DNA of 18,745 nucleotides, from NCBI GenBank assembly GCA_009695405.1, contig SIAZ01000033.1:1-18745 (forward strand), given 5' to 3'. Positions 1-6,990 of this stretch are shown one piece after another. Source of the stretch: Pedosphaera sp. (lineage in GTDB: Bacteria; Verrucomicrobiota; Verrucomicrobiia; Limisphaerales; UBA9464). The notes beneath the pieces were generated by a model. The model was not told the DNA's origin. It made no database searches and saw only the letters and a program-made list of their open reading frames with translations. The position numbers and the translations under genes are program-made. Within the stretch, counting starts at the first letter, position 1, and each line of letters opens with the position of its first letter.

Positions 1-3000
1 CAGCGCCTGGAACTTCACGTGCGGTGCGTCCCATAAGCCATCTATCTAGCTGGGGATGAGATTCAAGTGCGGGATCGAGCGCCGCAAGTTCCCGGAGAAG
101 TTCTCCTTGGCGAAATCGTGAGTCCGGAGAAAAAAGCATGTCGCAGAGCGAGCCGGGCTTCAGGCCAGAATCGTTGTGCAATTCCGCACAACTATTTATT
201 CCAAACAATACGTAGCTCAGCACACCACGCAGTTCGCGAGTGGTAATATGTATTTGCCCACGTTGATGAACCGCCTGAAGCGCATCGCTCAAACGAGCGC
301 GCAGACGTTGCCCGAGCTGTCCTTGCGGAGTGTCGGACGCGGCAAGAAGACGGTGCGCGTTTGGCCCGGCGGTGCAGCGATCCCACGCCTCGCATTTTAG
401 ACAGGGTGACCAAGTCGCTGCAGCCTGTTCGCCACCAAGTAAACGTTGGATTAGCCGGTTGAGAAAATCATCCGACCACAGACCAGATGGCGTGCGCCCG
501 CCCACCAGCGAACGATGATTTAAACTGATAAACTGGACGTGAGACGGTGTCACTTCGTCTTCGTCGTCATGGGAGAGGAAAGATCGTAAAGCGGAAGTCA
601 GCGGGCTCGGTCCGCAGGCGCGCTCCCGCGTCTCCAACCAGTCGTAAAGTCGGCCGTCATTTATAGCCAGCAGATGAGCGACGTCCTCCGTTGGAGGGCC
701 TTCATAAAATGGCAAAAAAAACTCATCCAACAACTCATTGGCGCTGCGACCGTTCCAAGCCGCAGCGCCATCAAGATTTGCCCTAAGCTTTAAGCCGTCC
801 TGCGTGAGTGCTTCCCAGATACGGGTCGCCGACAAGTGATGTTGAACACCAAACTTCACGGCGAGATGCTGGAGAAGTGCTGTTTTACCATCGCCAGCAT
901 TCCCGCAGAGAATAACAAGCCGGGTCTTACGGTTCTGGAGCGAGTCGAAAAGAGCCTGTTCAAGATGTGTTTCGACGTAAGTCGCAAGTGCGAAGTCGCT
1001 GTCCAAACCACGGGTTTCAATGTTACCATGTGGCGAGCCTGGATAAATCCGTAGAAGGGAATTCAACCATTCGACTTCCTGCGCAGACCGTTCCACGACT
1101 TCTGGAACAATGACGGTATTGAACTCCTCTGTCCTAACTGGAACTACAATTAAGCGATTAAGGGTACCAATGACAGCTTGGGCGTCCTTGAATCGGCTGG
1201 CCTTTTCGGGATGGGTCGCCTGATCCAAGACGGCTGCAAGCTTGGGCAGTGACTCCCGTTCGCCGTCGCGCCAATCCAGTCCGTGGCATTTGTCCATCGC
1301 CCCGTGAGGGCTGGGGAAAGCGGAGTGATCGAACGCGACCTCAAAGAGGCTCGCGGCGAGGGCGAAGAAATCATCGCTGGGATGCAGTGTTTCACGGCGC
1401 TGAGCCTCCGGAGAACAGTAGGCAGTAGCGCCGCTGCCCCAAGGCTTTTTGCCTACCATCGTGACCAGGTCATAATCCGTGAGCGTCAAGCCTCCTCGAT
1501 CACAAATAAGGTTGCGGGGACTTACATCGCCGTGAACCAGGCCTTGAGCGTGTAACGTGGCAAGCGACTGACAGACTTCCCCGAACCATCTGGCGAGCAA
1601 GTTTTCGACAGTCTCGTCGCCGGCTTCTTCGGCCGCAATCGGCAGAACGCCTGCCAGACCATCCAACGAATCTCCTTCGATCCATTTCAATAAGGCTACG
1701 ATCCGATCTTGCTGCCAGTTCCTTGCTGTCTCAAAGACAACTGACAGGCCGCGTGAAGTGGAATGGCTGCGCACGCGCTGGTAGGCTTGAAGAGCCGATT
1801 TGCCGGAATCCTGGGACATCATCACCTTGGCGACAAATGTCCCGAAATTTTCACCGCTTGAAGGATCAACCTGTTCGACTTTGAAAGTGCGACCAACACC
1901 GCCTGCTCCGAGACGACTTACGATGCGGAGAGTCATATCACGAAACGGCAGAAGCTGGCCTTCGGACCAGTATTCTGACGCGGGAATTTCGCTCTCGTCG
2001 GGCGGCAAGAGAACCTCCGGCCCTGGTGCGGTAGCCAAGCAACTGCGAAGTGCAGCTTCGATGGCCTTGAGCGAAGGGCGCGCGTCTGGTGACTCCTTAC
2101 GCCCAGAAAGCAGCGCATACCGAGCCACGTCAGCCTTCGCATCCGTGGCGCTGGCAAACAATGTCAGCAAAACGGAACAGAGCGAAAACACGTCGCTCAA
2201 CTGCGATGCGGACGTAAGGCCGCTGGCGCAAACCTCTGGCGCGTGGAATTCGGAATTAGGTACCTGAACCGCCCCAAGGGTCTGTGTGTTGGGCAGGCGC
2301 GAAAGACTGAAATCGGTAAAAACGGGCTCGTTGTGCGAGCCCACCAGAACGCTTTGCGGGCACAGGTTGCGATGAACAATCTTGCCTGCATCGGGATCGT
2401 TTAGCTGGTGAATGTCATGTAGGGCCAAGCACGCATTGGCCGCGAAGTCGATTCGGTCGGAAGTGGTCCACGACGCATCCGTCGCACGCACGGCAAGGTC
2501 GGGCGCACCTGGATCGATCAACGTAAAGTAAGACAATTCGCCGGGGAATTCGGGGAGCTCACGGAGGGTGTCGCGCACACGCGGAACGAAACGTGTAGTT
2601 TGAAGCATTTGAAGCGCACGCGACTCTCGCTCAGCGTAGCGCTCGGGATTCTTTTCATCGCTTGCGGACAGATCGTAAAGATGGAGAACTACACGCTCCT
2701 TTGTTCGCTGATGGGCCCCCTTATAAATTCGATGAAATCTCTGCTCTTTTGGGGTCTGAAGTTCGAGATTTTGGTAGTTGGAGATACGGCGAATCTTGCC
2801 ATCCAACTGCATTTTAGTGGCAGGTTCTAAGGTTTCGGCAAGGAACTTCACCTGCGACTCGCTGATTACATCATTGCGGAGTTCACGGAATACTTTGGCA
2901 ATTTCGCGCATCGTCCAGACTGGCACACCGCGAATCGTGGACGGAAGGTTCGGTCCGGCGGGTTCGCGAGTGAGGAGAAAGGCCTGAGTGACCTTTGGGC

Positions 3001-3328
3001 CGTCTGCGAGAATTCGCTTGATGCGCCCAGAGAGACGCTTGGCTTTGCTGGTCAACTTCTCTGCTTCAGCCTCGGCGCTTGCTCTGTTCTCGTTGATCCA
3101 TGCGGCATCCCAATGCTTGACCTCAATGAGAAACACCCCTCGTGGTCCCATGGGCACAAGATCTAGGTCGTCGGACTGGTGCAATGGGGAGGAAGAAGAT
3201 GCTAAGCCCGCAAAAACAATCCACGGTGCGGGATCACCGAGCGCTTCCAAGACCGATTTACACTTTGCCTCGGCAACGACCTCACTGGCGTTTACCGGGG
3301 CAGTGAAGCGGATGATCTTTACAGCCAT
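1..3328 (-). CDS. NERD domain / pseudokinase / kinase / P-loop ATPase protein, C-terminus beyond left edge
   Basis: The frame runs without a stop from ATG 3328 to the left edge (1109 codons). An in-frame TGA lies two codons upstream of the ATG, so this is the first possible ATG. Residues about 15-150 look like a NERD (nuclease-related) domain: D53/D54/D56, then a hydrophobic strand ending in E69-V-K71. Residues about 200-430 resemble a protein kinase but read HRN-L-C (319-323) for HRD-L-K and DFS (339-341) for DFG. Residues about 465-725 are a second kinase: glycine loop from 473 (LGAGGVGR), K501 in FVAKVM, HGDVSPRN (599-606), D618 in TDYD, SPE (639-641). Residues 809-816 (GNAGDGKT) form a Walker A motif; an AINDGRL motif (888-894) and a C976/C979/C985 cluster follow. 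Large proteins joining NERD and Ser/Thr kinase domains include PglW of BREX type 2, and the MADS defence system also has a kinase. A defence or signalling role is inferred. The domain calls are firm; the system is unknown because the downstream genes are outside the window. Confidence 0.85.
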   Translation of the reverse strand, partial: MAVKIIRFTAPVNASEVVAEAKCKSVLEALGDPAPWIVFAGLASSSSPLHQSDDLDLVPMGPRGVFLIEVKHWDAAWINENRASAEAEAEKLTSKAKRLSGRIKRILADGPKVTQAFLLTREPAGPNLPSTIRGVPVWTMREIAKVFRELRNDVISESQVKFLAETLEPATKMQLDGKIRRISNYQNLELQTPKEQRFHRIYKGAHQRTKERVVLHLYDLSASDEKNPERYAERESRALQMLQTTRFVPRVRDTLRELPEFPGELSYFTLIDPGAPDLAVRATDASWTTSDRIDFAANACLALHDIHQLNDPDAGKIVHRNLCPQSVLVGSHNEPVFTDFSLSRLPNTQTLGAVQVPNSEFHAPEVCASGLTSASQLSDVFSLCSVLLTLFASATDAKADVARYALLSGRKESPDARPSLKAIEAALRSCLATAPGPEVLLPPDESEIPASEYWSEGQLLPFRDMTLRIVSRLGAGGVGRTFKVEQVDPSSGENFGTFVAKVMMSQDSGKSALQAYQRVRSHSTSRGLSVVFETARNWQQDRIVALLKWIEGDSLDGLAGVLPIAAEEAGDETVENLLARWFGEVCQSLATLHAQGLVHGDVSPRNLICDRGGLTLTDYDLVTMVGKKPWGSGATAYCSPEAQRRETLHPSDDFFALAASLFEVAFDHSAFPSPHGAMDKCHGLDWRDGERESLPKLAAVLDQATHPEKASRFKDAQAVIGTLNRLIVVPVRTEEFNTVIVPEVVERSAQEVEWLNSLLRIYPGSPHGNIETRGLDSDFALATYVETHLEQALFDSLQNRKTRLVILCGNAGDGKTALLQHLAVKFGVQHHLSATRIWEALTQDGLKLRANLDGAAAWNGRSANELLDEFFLPFYEGPPTEDVAHLLAINDGRLYDWLETRERACGPSPLTSALRSFLSHDDEDEVTPSHVQFISLNHRSLVGGRTPSGLWSDDFLNRLIQRLLGGEQAAATWSPCLKCEAWDRCTAGPNAHRLLAASDTPQGQLGQRLRARLSDALQAVHQRGQIHITTRELRGVLSYVLFGINSCAELHNDSGLKPGSLCDMLFSPDSRFRQGELLRELAALDPALESHPQLDRWLMGRTAREVPGA

Positions 3329-3692
3329 AACTCACATCGAAGCGTGAACTCTCCTCCAATCTCCCCAGCGGAGTCGTCAATACCTTAGCATGGGGGACTC
3401 ACCACAAAGAGTAAGATTTTTGTCGAAGTGTGCCAATCAAAAGTGGTTCGGCTCGGCTCGGAGGCTCGAATAGTTGGTCCGGGGAGCAATCCAGCAGTGT
3501 GTCATAAGACAAATGTGAGCTCTTCAAACTGATCCATCTAAAATGCGAGTTCGAATCCCCGAATGTCAGAGCTAACAATAAAAGCAGCCCGAAATCCCCA
3601 CGGAAATTCGCTCGAACTGCAAGATCTGTTGGTCTGAAAACCACGCTGGAACCCCCAGCATTCCGCTGGAATCTCAGCCTCTTTTGGCAGGC
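3329..3692. other. Intergenic stretch between the XRE-like gene and the NERD/kinase gene
   Basis: No convincing gene is seen in these 364 bases. The short open frames have no Shine-Dalgarno sequence and no recognisable motif. Just after the XRE-like stop (minus direction) lie two weak inverted repeats, AGCCT/AGGCT with an 8-base loop and ATTCC/GGAAT with a 3-base loop. They could form small hairpins but are not followed by a T run. A T-loop-like GTTCGAATCC occurs near 3550, but the flanks do not pair as a tRNA T-stem. The promoter of the kinase gene is probably here; I could not place it. Confidence 0.4.
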
Positions 3693-4382
3693 TCACCCCT
3701 TGTCGGAGGCGTTTTGAATCCCCGCCGACATCTCTCGATGCAACTGCTCTACGGCTTCGACCTCCGCCGGATGTGGAACGGGTTTAACTCCGGGAAACAA
3801 CCGGTCCAAGGCGGCTACCAGTTCCCAAAATGGGGCTTCTCCCTTCTCCCAGTCTTTCAGCGCCGACTGGGTCGCGCCGCGAACCCGATCAATAAGGTCT
3901 TCCATCATGCTTTTTCGCTGTTTCGATTTCATCCAACTCTGCCATTGGCGAGCGTCGAGTTGGGTGCCGCCTACCGCCTCAACCGGAGCGTGATCTAGGA
4001 TCCGACCCGGCCCCGGACAGCACGTCCGCCGGTAAAGATGGCCCAATTTCCGGCCACCGATGCCAATCACAATACTGAGGGGAGCCGGTGGAATCGGCGG
4101 TTGATCACACCACTTTTCCCATCGAGAGAGTTGAGTTTGATCGAAGGGATATCCGTCGCAACTGTGGATTGGCCCGTCTTGGGTCGCCAGCCAGCCAGGG
4201 CACACTCCGGTGGCGGCGAAGACTCGCTCCCGCAATAGGGCGGTGAATGGATTGCGACCGCGTTCGACCTTCTCAAGCGCAGGCCGGCTCATCTTCAACC
4301 GGGCAGACATTTGATCCCGTCCGAGGTCGACGGCTTTGCGAAGGGTGGCCAACGGATGGTGGATCGTGGTGGGTCGCGGCAT
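3693..4382 (-). CDS. XRE-like helix-turn-helix regulator
   Basis: This is a 229-residue protein. The N-terminus (about residues 11-60) has the shape of an XRE/Cro-type DNA-binding domain: LATLRKAVDLGRDQMSARL, then MSRPALEKVERGR, matching the 'scaffold helix, recognition helix, exxGr' pattern. A segment reading VFAATGVCPGWLATQDGP follows, as is common after the HTH in some regulators. The rest (about 75-229) is not recognised; it contains a Gly/Cys/Pro-rich stretch around residues 104-130 that looks unusual for a folded domain. The gene is divergent from the Phd-like gene with 76 bases between starts, so it probably controls that pair and possibly itself. It also lies upstream of the NERD/kinase gene on the same strand. 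No good Shine-Dalgarno precedes ATG 4382. A frameshift inside the C-terminal half cannot be excluded. Confidence 0.65.
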   Translation of the reverse strand: MPRPTTIHHPLATLRKAVDLGRDQMSARLKMSRPALEKVERGRNPFTALLRERVFAATGVCPGWLATQDGPIHSCDGYPFDQTQLSRWEKWCDQPPIPPAPLSIVIGIGGRKLGHLYRRTCCPGPGRILDHAPVEAVGGTQLDARQWQSWMKSKQRKSMMEDLIDRVRGATQSALKDWEKGEAPFWELVAALDRLFPGVKPVPHPAEVEAVEQLHREMSAGIQNASDKG

Positions 4383-4391
4383 AATTGCACT

Positions 4392-4414
4392 CTAATGGGT
4401 GCTAATAAGGGCGC
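4392..4414. promoter_or_regulatory. Possible operator in the divergent XRE/Phd-like promoter region
   Basis: Two imperfect direct repeats abut here: CTAATGGGTGC (4392-4402) and CTAATAAGGGCGC (4402-4414). They sit between the start of the XRE-like gene (4382) and that of the Phd-like gene (4459), where an autoregulatory repressor would bind. This rests on the repeats and their location only. Confidence 0.3.
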
Positions 4415-4458
4415 AAATCTTTTTGCCTAGGCCCCCTCTCGCCTCCTAAACCTTGGGC

Positions 4459-4935
4459 ATGAATGAACCAAGGGCACGGGTGCTGATACCTCGAAGATTG
4501 AGCGCCACGAATACACGCCCAGTTTGGGTCCGGTTGTTGCGGGAGGTCGCTGAACATGGGCTTCCGCTCGAAATCAACCGCCGCCACAAGCCCAGCGTGC
4601 TTTTGGTTCGAGCGTCTGATTTTGAGGCGGCACTGGGTCGGTCGCATCCGTGGTCGGAGCTGCGCGCTCGGTTGAGCCCCGGGACTTTTCACCCGAATGG
4701 GCTGCAACCGGGAGTGACCCACCGGTGGCAGCACGCCAGTTCCACTTGGATTCGCGATCACTTTTGTTCGGTCTTGGAATCTGTGGATACCACCGGGCAT
4801 CCCCTGCTGGTCACCCGCCGCGGGCACTGCGGGCTGATGCTCCTGCCTCGGCGGATCTTTGAAACCCACTGGGGCGGTGCTGCGGTCAGCGCGCAAGGCA
4901 GAGTGAGTGAGAACGCAGGAGGGCGGTTGTCGTGA
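4459..4935 (+). CDS. Tandem Phd/YefM-like protein (two antitoxin-like halves)
   Basis: I chose ATG 4459 (158 residues); a TTG six bases upstream is possible. Residues about 12-60 follow the Phd/YefM pattern: LSATNTRPVWVRLLREVAE, then GLPLEINRRHKPSVLLV and an acidic/aromatic helix (DFEAAL). This matches the family scheme of 'sa.ear..l..ll..v...g.pv.itrrgkpvavLv...(d/e)ye.l'. Residues about 92-140 repeat the scheme: STWIRDHFCSVLESVDTTG, HPLLVTRRGHCGLMLLP, then IFETHW. Phd proteins are antitoxins and DNA-binding repressors, usually of 70-95 residues with a single copy. No toxin of the Doc, RelE or PIN type is recognisable next to it. It overlaps the next gene by four bases, so the two are probably co-translated. 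The duplicated Phd reading is by eye and inferred; a plain DNA-binding regulator is the alternative. Confidence 0.6.
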   Translation: MNEPRARVLIPRRLSATNTRPVWVRLLREVAEHGLPLEINRRHKPSVLLVRASDFEAALGRSHPWSELRARLSPGTFHPNGLQPGVTHRWQHASSTWIRDHFCSVLESVDTTGHPLLVTRRGHCGLMLLPRRIFETHWGGAAVSAQGRVSENAGGRLS

Positions 4936-5330
4936 AAATCCAACGAGTGGTGCCCTGTGTAGCCGGGGCGCGATTGGGTGATAAGTCGATGTCCGGCACC
5001 TCTATGACCAACGATCGAATCGCCGAAGTGATGAAGCGAGCCTTGGACCGTGAGCGCCCGCCGGCTCGGTTGAACGGCGAGCAGACGGCCGATCTTTTGG
5101 GCTTCGAGAAGGACGATCTCGCGCTCCTGGCTCGGGCGGGGTTGCTGGTCCCTCTCGGCAATCCGACCGCCAACGCGGTGAAATACTACGCCACGGTCGA
5201 TGTCGCCGCTTTCAGTGAGGATCGAGATGGATTGGATCAAGCCACGGCCATCATCTATGCCCGCAATCGGTCCAAGTTCGAGGCGCAGAAGATCCGGTCG
5301 CCAGAGTCGCTGGCTGAGGTCAACGGCTGA
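4932..5330 (+). CDS. Small excisionase/MerR-like DNA-binding protein
   Basis: GTG 4932 is preferred: AGGAGG at 4917-4922 lies nine bases upstream, and the start overlaps the previous stop as GTGA. This gives 132 residues; ATGs at 4989 and 5004 are alternatives. The centre (about residues 45-90) reads RLNGEQTADLLGFEKDDLAL, then ARAGLLVPLG and a segment containing NAVKYYATVDV. This is a winged-helix layout in which a helix-turn-helix is followed by a wing, as in excisionase and MerR-type domains. Similar short proteins occur beside site-specific integrases in Verrucomicrobia (from memory). The gene points toward the convergent integrase 147 bases downstream. A role in excision or integrase control is inferred. 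Confidence 0.55.
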   Translation: MKIQRVVPCVAGARLGDKSMSGTSMTNDRIAEVMKRALDRERPPARLNGEQTADLLGFEKDDLALLARAGLLVPLGNPTANAVKYYATVDVAAFSEDRDGLDQATAIIYARNRSKFEAQKIRSPESLAEVNG

Positions 5331-5477
5331 CCCGGGCTTCCATCACCTGAAGCAGGTCGTGTGGGATGGGTTCGTTGGGAGGCCCGGGTTTGTCAGGTCC
5401 ATGGGAAGGCAAGGATCTGGATCGGGATGATCACAGTCCCCGCCTTCTCCTCAGATCCTCTTTCACATCTCCAGCCA

Positions 5478-6545
5478 TTAGGCACCCAACGACGAGGTGA
5501 ATCCATCGGTGATGGATGGCTCGGGTCTGGTGCGATGCATGGCCGAAGTCAGTTCCTCCAAACAGGGTGTCAGGACCACCGCTTGCTTGGCGTAGGCCCG
5601 GTGAACAGCCCGACTGCCGTGTCCTAAGGCGGCTTGGGCATAACGCTCGGGCATGCCGGCCTGTGCGGCTCGCTCAGCCCACGAATACCGATAGGAGTGA
5701 AGCGTAATGCCATCGATCCCCAGCCCTTGGCAGCGTTGACGAAACTCAGTGGCCCGATCGGATTCGCGGACCGTACACAAATACGGAAACAGCGGCCCAT
5801 GCCGAGGAAGTCCACGGAGAATCCCTGAGCAATCCGGTCCAAATTTCTGAAGGCAGGGTGTTTGGGTTTTACGCCGGATGAATGAAACCATTTGCTGCGA
5901 CCAATCGATGTTTTCAGCGCGCAGGCAGGCCATATCCGAATTAGCCCCTCCGAGAAACCAGCACAACTGGTAGTAAGCGCGGCGTTCGAGGTTGAGTTCC
6001 CGTTCCACGATCCTCTGGTGCTGCTCGAGCGTGACGGCCATTCGGCGTTGAGGCCTAACCTTGGGCCACAGTGGCCGAGGCAGGATCGGCCGTGAAATCC
6101 ACCCCATATCGAGAGCGAAATTGTGGAACCGGCGCAGGTAGGTGTTGGTTGAGACTCCGCCCGAATTCAGAGCCGCAAAAATGTCCTCAGCCCGGGTTCG
6201 GAGAATCACCTGATCGAGCATATTGCTCAGAGCCTTGTCGCGCCGGGCGGTCTCGATGCGGTGGCGGGTGGAGCCTGCTTTCCGTTGATGGGCATAAGCA
6301 TCGATCAAATGGGCCCATGTCCGGATTTCGGCATCAGGGTCTGCCGTCTGAAGGTAGGCCATGCCCAAGCGATAAGCGGCCTCGGGGCGCTCTAGGGTTT
6401 CTAGGCGGGCTTCGAAGAGGCGTTGAGCTTTCTTGGGGTCCTTGGTGCGCAGGCTTTCGGGTTTGCCGGTGCGGACATCGAGTATGTAGAATGTGCCGTA
6501 GGGTTGACGGCAGTAGAGGCGGAAGGCGTTGGGGACTGTGTTCAT
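5478..6545 (-). CDS. Tyrosine recombinase/integrase with non-canonical first catalytic position
   Basis: This is a 355-residue phage-integrase-type protein. Residues about 75-150 form the core-binding region. The catalytic half runs from about 170: K226 (RRKTQ) fits the beta-hairpin lysine, H283-S-Y-R286 is the HxxR box, H309 is in LGHGS, and Y318 (HRAYAK) is the nucleophile. The first catalytic arginine, normally in a TGxRxSE-like motif, is absent: the corresponding stretch is LGGANSDMACLRAENI (198-213), with Ala or Asn at that position. I recall Verrucomicrobial integrases with GGSQSD-like motifs at this point, so this is probably a lineage variant and not a recent mutation. Upstream lie a palindrome and direct repeats (6549-6696) and a tRNA-Cys fragment, which suggests the enzyme works on an attachment site there. 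Activity is unproven. Confidence 0.85.
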   Translation of the reverse strand: MNTVPNAFRLYCRQPYGTFYILDVRTGKPESLRTKDPKKAQRLFEARLETLERPEAAYRLGMAYLQTADPDAEIRTWAHLIDAYAHQRKAGSTRHRIETARRDKALSNMLDQVILRTRAEDIFAALNSGGVSTNTYLRRFHNFALDMGWISRPILPRPLWPKVRPQRRMAVTLEQHQRIVERELNLERRAYYQLCWFLGGANSDMACLRAENIDWSQQMVSFIRRKTQTPCLQKFGPDCSGILRGLPRHGPLFPYLCTVRESDRATEFRQRCQGLGIDGITLHSYRYSWAERAAQAGMPERYAQAALGHGSRAVHRAYAKQAVVLTPCLEELTSAMHRTRPEPSITDGFTSSLGA

Positions 6546-6548
6546 GGA

Positions 6549-6570
6549 GCAGACGTTCTGAACAGTCTGC
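6549..6570. promoter_or_regulatory. Near-perfect palindrome just upstream of the integrase start
   Basis: GCAGAC (6549-6554) and GTTC (6555-6558) are matched by GAAC (6560-6563) and GTCTGC (6565-6570), with a central T at 6559 and one extra A at 6564. It lies three bases from the integrase ATG (6545), overlapping the translation initiation region. This suits an operator for repression or an mRNA hairpin limiting translation. Confidence 0.5.
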
Positions 6571-6601
6571 CAGAGGATCCCGTGAGCCCCTTACACCTGA
6601 G

Positions 6602-6696
6602 TAAACCCCGAGATTCGGAAGGTGCCGGAAGGTGGCACACCGGGGGTTCCCAGTGTCACTTTCGTAGTCACTCGGGGGGTTTAGCGGGGTTTTAGC
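6602..6696. repeat. Cluster of short direct and inverted repeats (candidate recombinase/excisionase binding sites)
   Basis: CGGAAGGTG occurs at 6616-6624 and 6626-6634, exactly 10 bases apart. GTCACT occurs at 6655-6660 and 6667-6672. GGGGTTTAGC (6676-6685) is followed directly by GGGGTTTTAGC (6686-6696). TAAACCCC (6602-6609) is the inverse of GGGGTTTA (6676-6683), and GTGCC/GGCAC (6622-6626/6634-6638) form another inverted pair. Direct repeats at near-helical spacing beside an integrase and an att site are a known feature of arm-type and excisionase binding sites. The assignment is inferred. Confidence 0.4.
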
Positions 6697-6730
6697 CCAC
6701 TGAGCCCGCGAGTTTCTTAGGAAAACGCAC

Positions 6731-6754
6731 TGGAGGCGAGGGTCGGAATCGAAC
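6731..6754 (-). other. 3' fragment of tRNA-Cys, candidate attachment site (att)
   Basis: On the minus strand this reads GTTCGATTCCGAC followed by CCTCGCCTCCA. It has the layout of a tRNA 3' end: T-loop TTCGATT, the T-stem half CCGAC, a 7-base acceptor half CCTCGCC, position 73 as T, then CCA. A T at position 73 is a hallmark of tRNA-Cys, and GGCGAGG is a plausible 5' acceptor partner. The bases upstream (TACAAA) do not complete a T-stem, so the rest of the tRNA is missing here. Such 24-base 3' ends are typical cores left by integrases that target tRNA genes. Confidence 0.6.
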
Positions 6755-6990
6755 TTTGTAATGAGACGTCGATTCCATGGTAGTGCGGTCCATGCCGAAC
6801 GAGAGCAATTCCCTTTTATTGTACGAACTGGCCAAATAATCCGCCCCTTCTCTGAGACTAAAATCATCCGCAATTCGACCGATCCTTCCCGCTCGCCATC
6901 TTCACCTCAATTATTAGAGTCTCTTTCCGATTAGATCGGGTTTGTGTCTTGCAGCAATCGCCTCTTCGAGGATTCCATTCTCGCCAATCT

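Larger units (their letters stand above)
6546..6990. other. Intergenic region between the integrase and the sugar isomerase-like gene
   Basis: These 445 bases hold the palindrome, repeat cluster and tRNA-Cys fragment listed separately. From about 6760 to 6990 I see no gene or clear motif. The AT-richer part near 6900-6950 may carry the promoter of the gene at 6991. Confidence 0.5.

Noticed and set aside
3535..3570. T-loop-like GTTCGAATCC that could mark a tRNA or second att site
   Set aside because: The flanking bases do not pair as a T-stem and no acceptor stem or anticodon arm is found; it does not match the tRNA-Cys core at 6731-6754.
3399..3644. 81-residue minus-strand frame between the regulator and the kinase gene
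   Set aside because: No Shine-Dalgarno, no motif and biased, improbable composition; treated as non-coding.
4435..4444. CTCGCCTCC, similar to the end of the tRNA-Cys fragment, as a second att copy
   Set aside because: Only nine bases match and the T-loop part is absent, so chance is likely.
6334..6873. 179-residue minus-strand frame overlapping the start of the integrase and the repeat region
   Set aside because: Low-complexity, proline- and arginine-rich product with no motif; the region is better explained by the integrase and its upstream sites.
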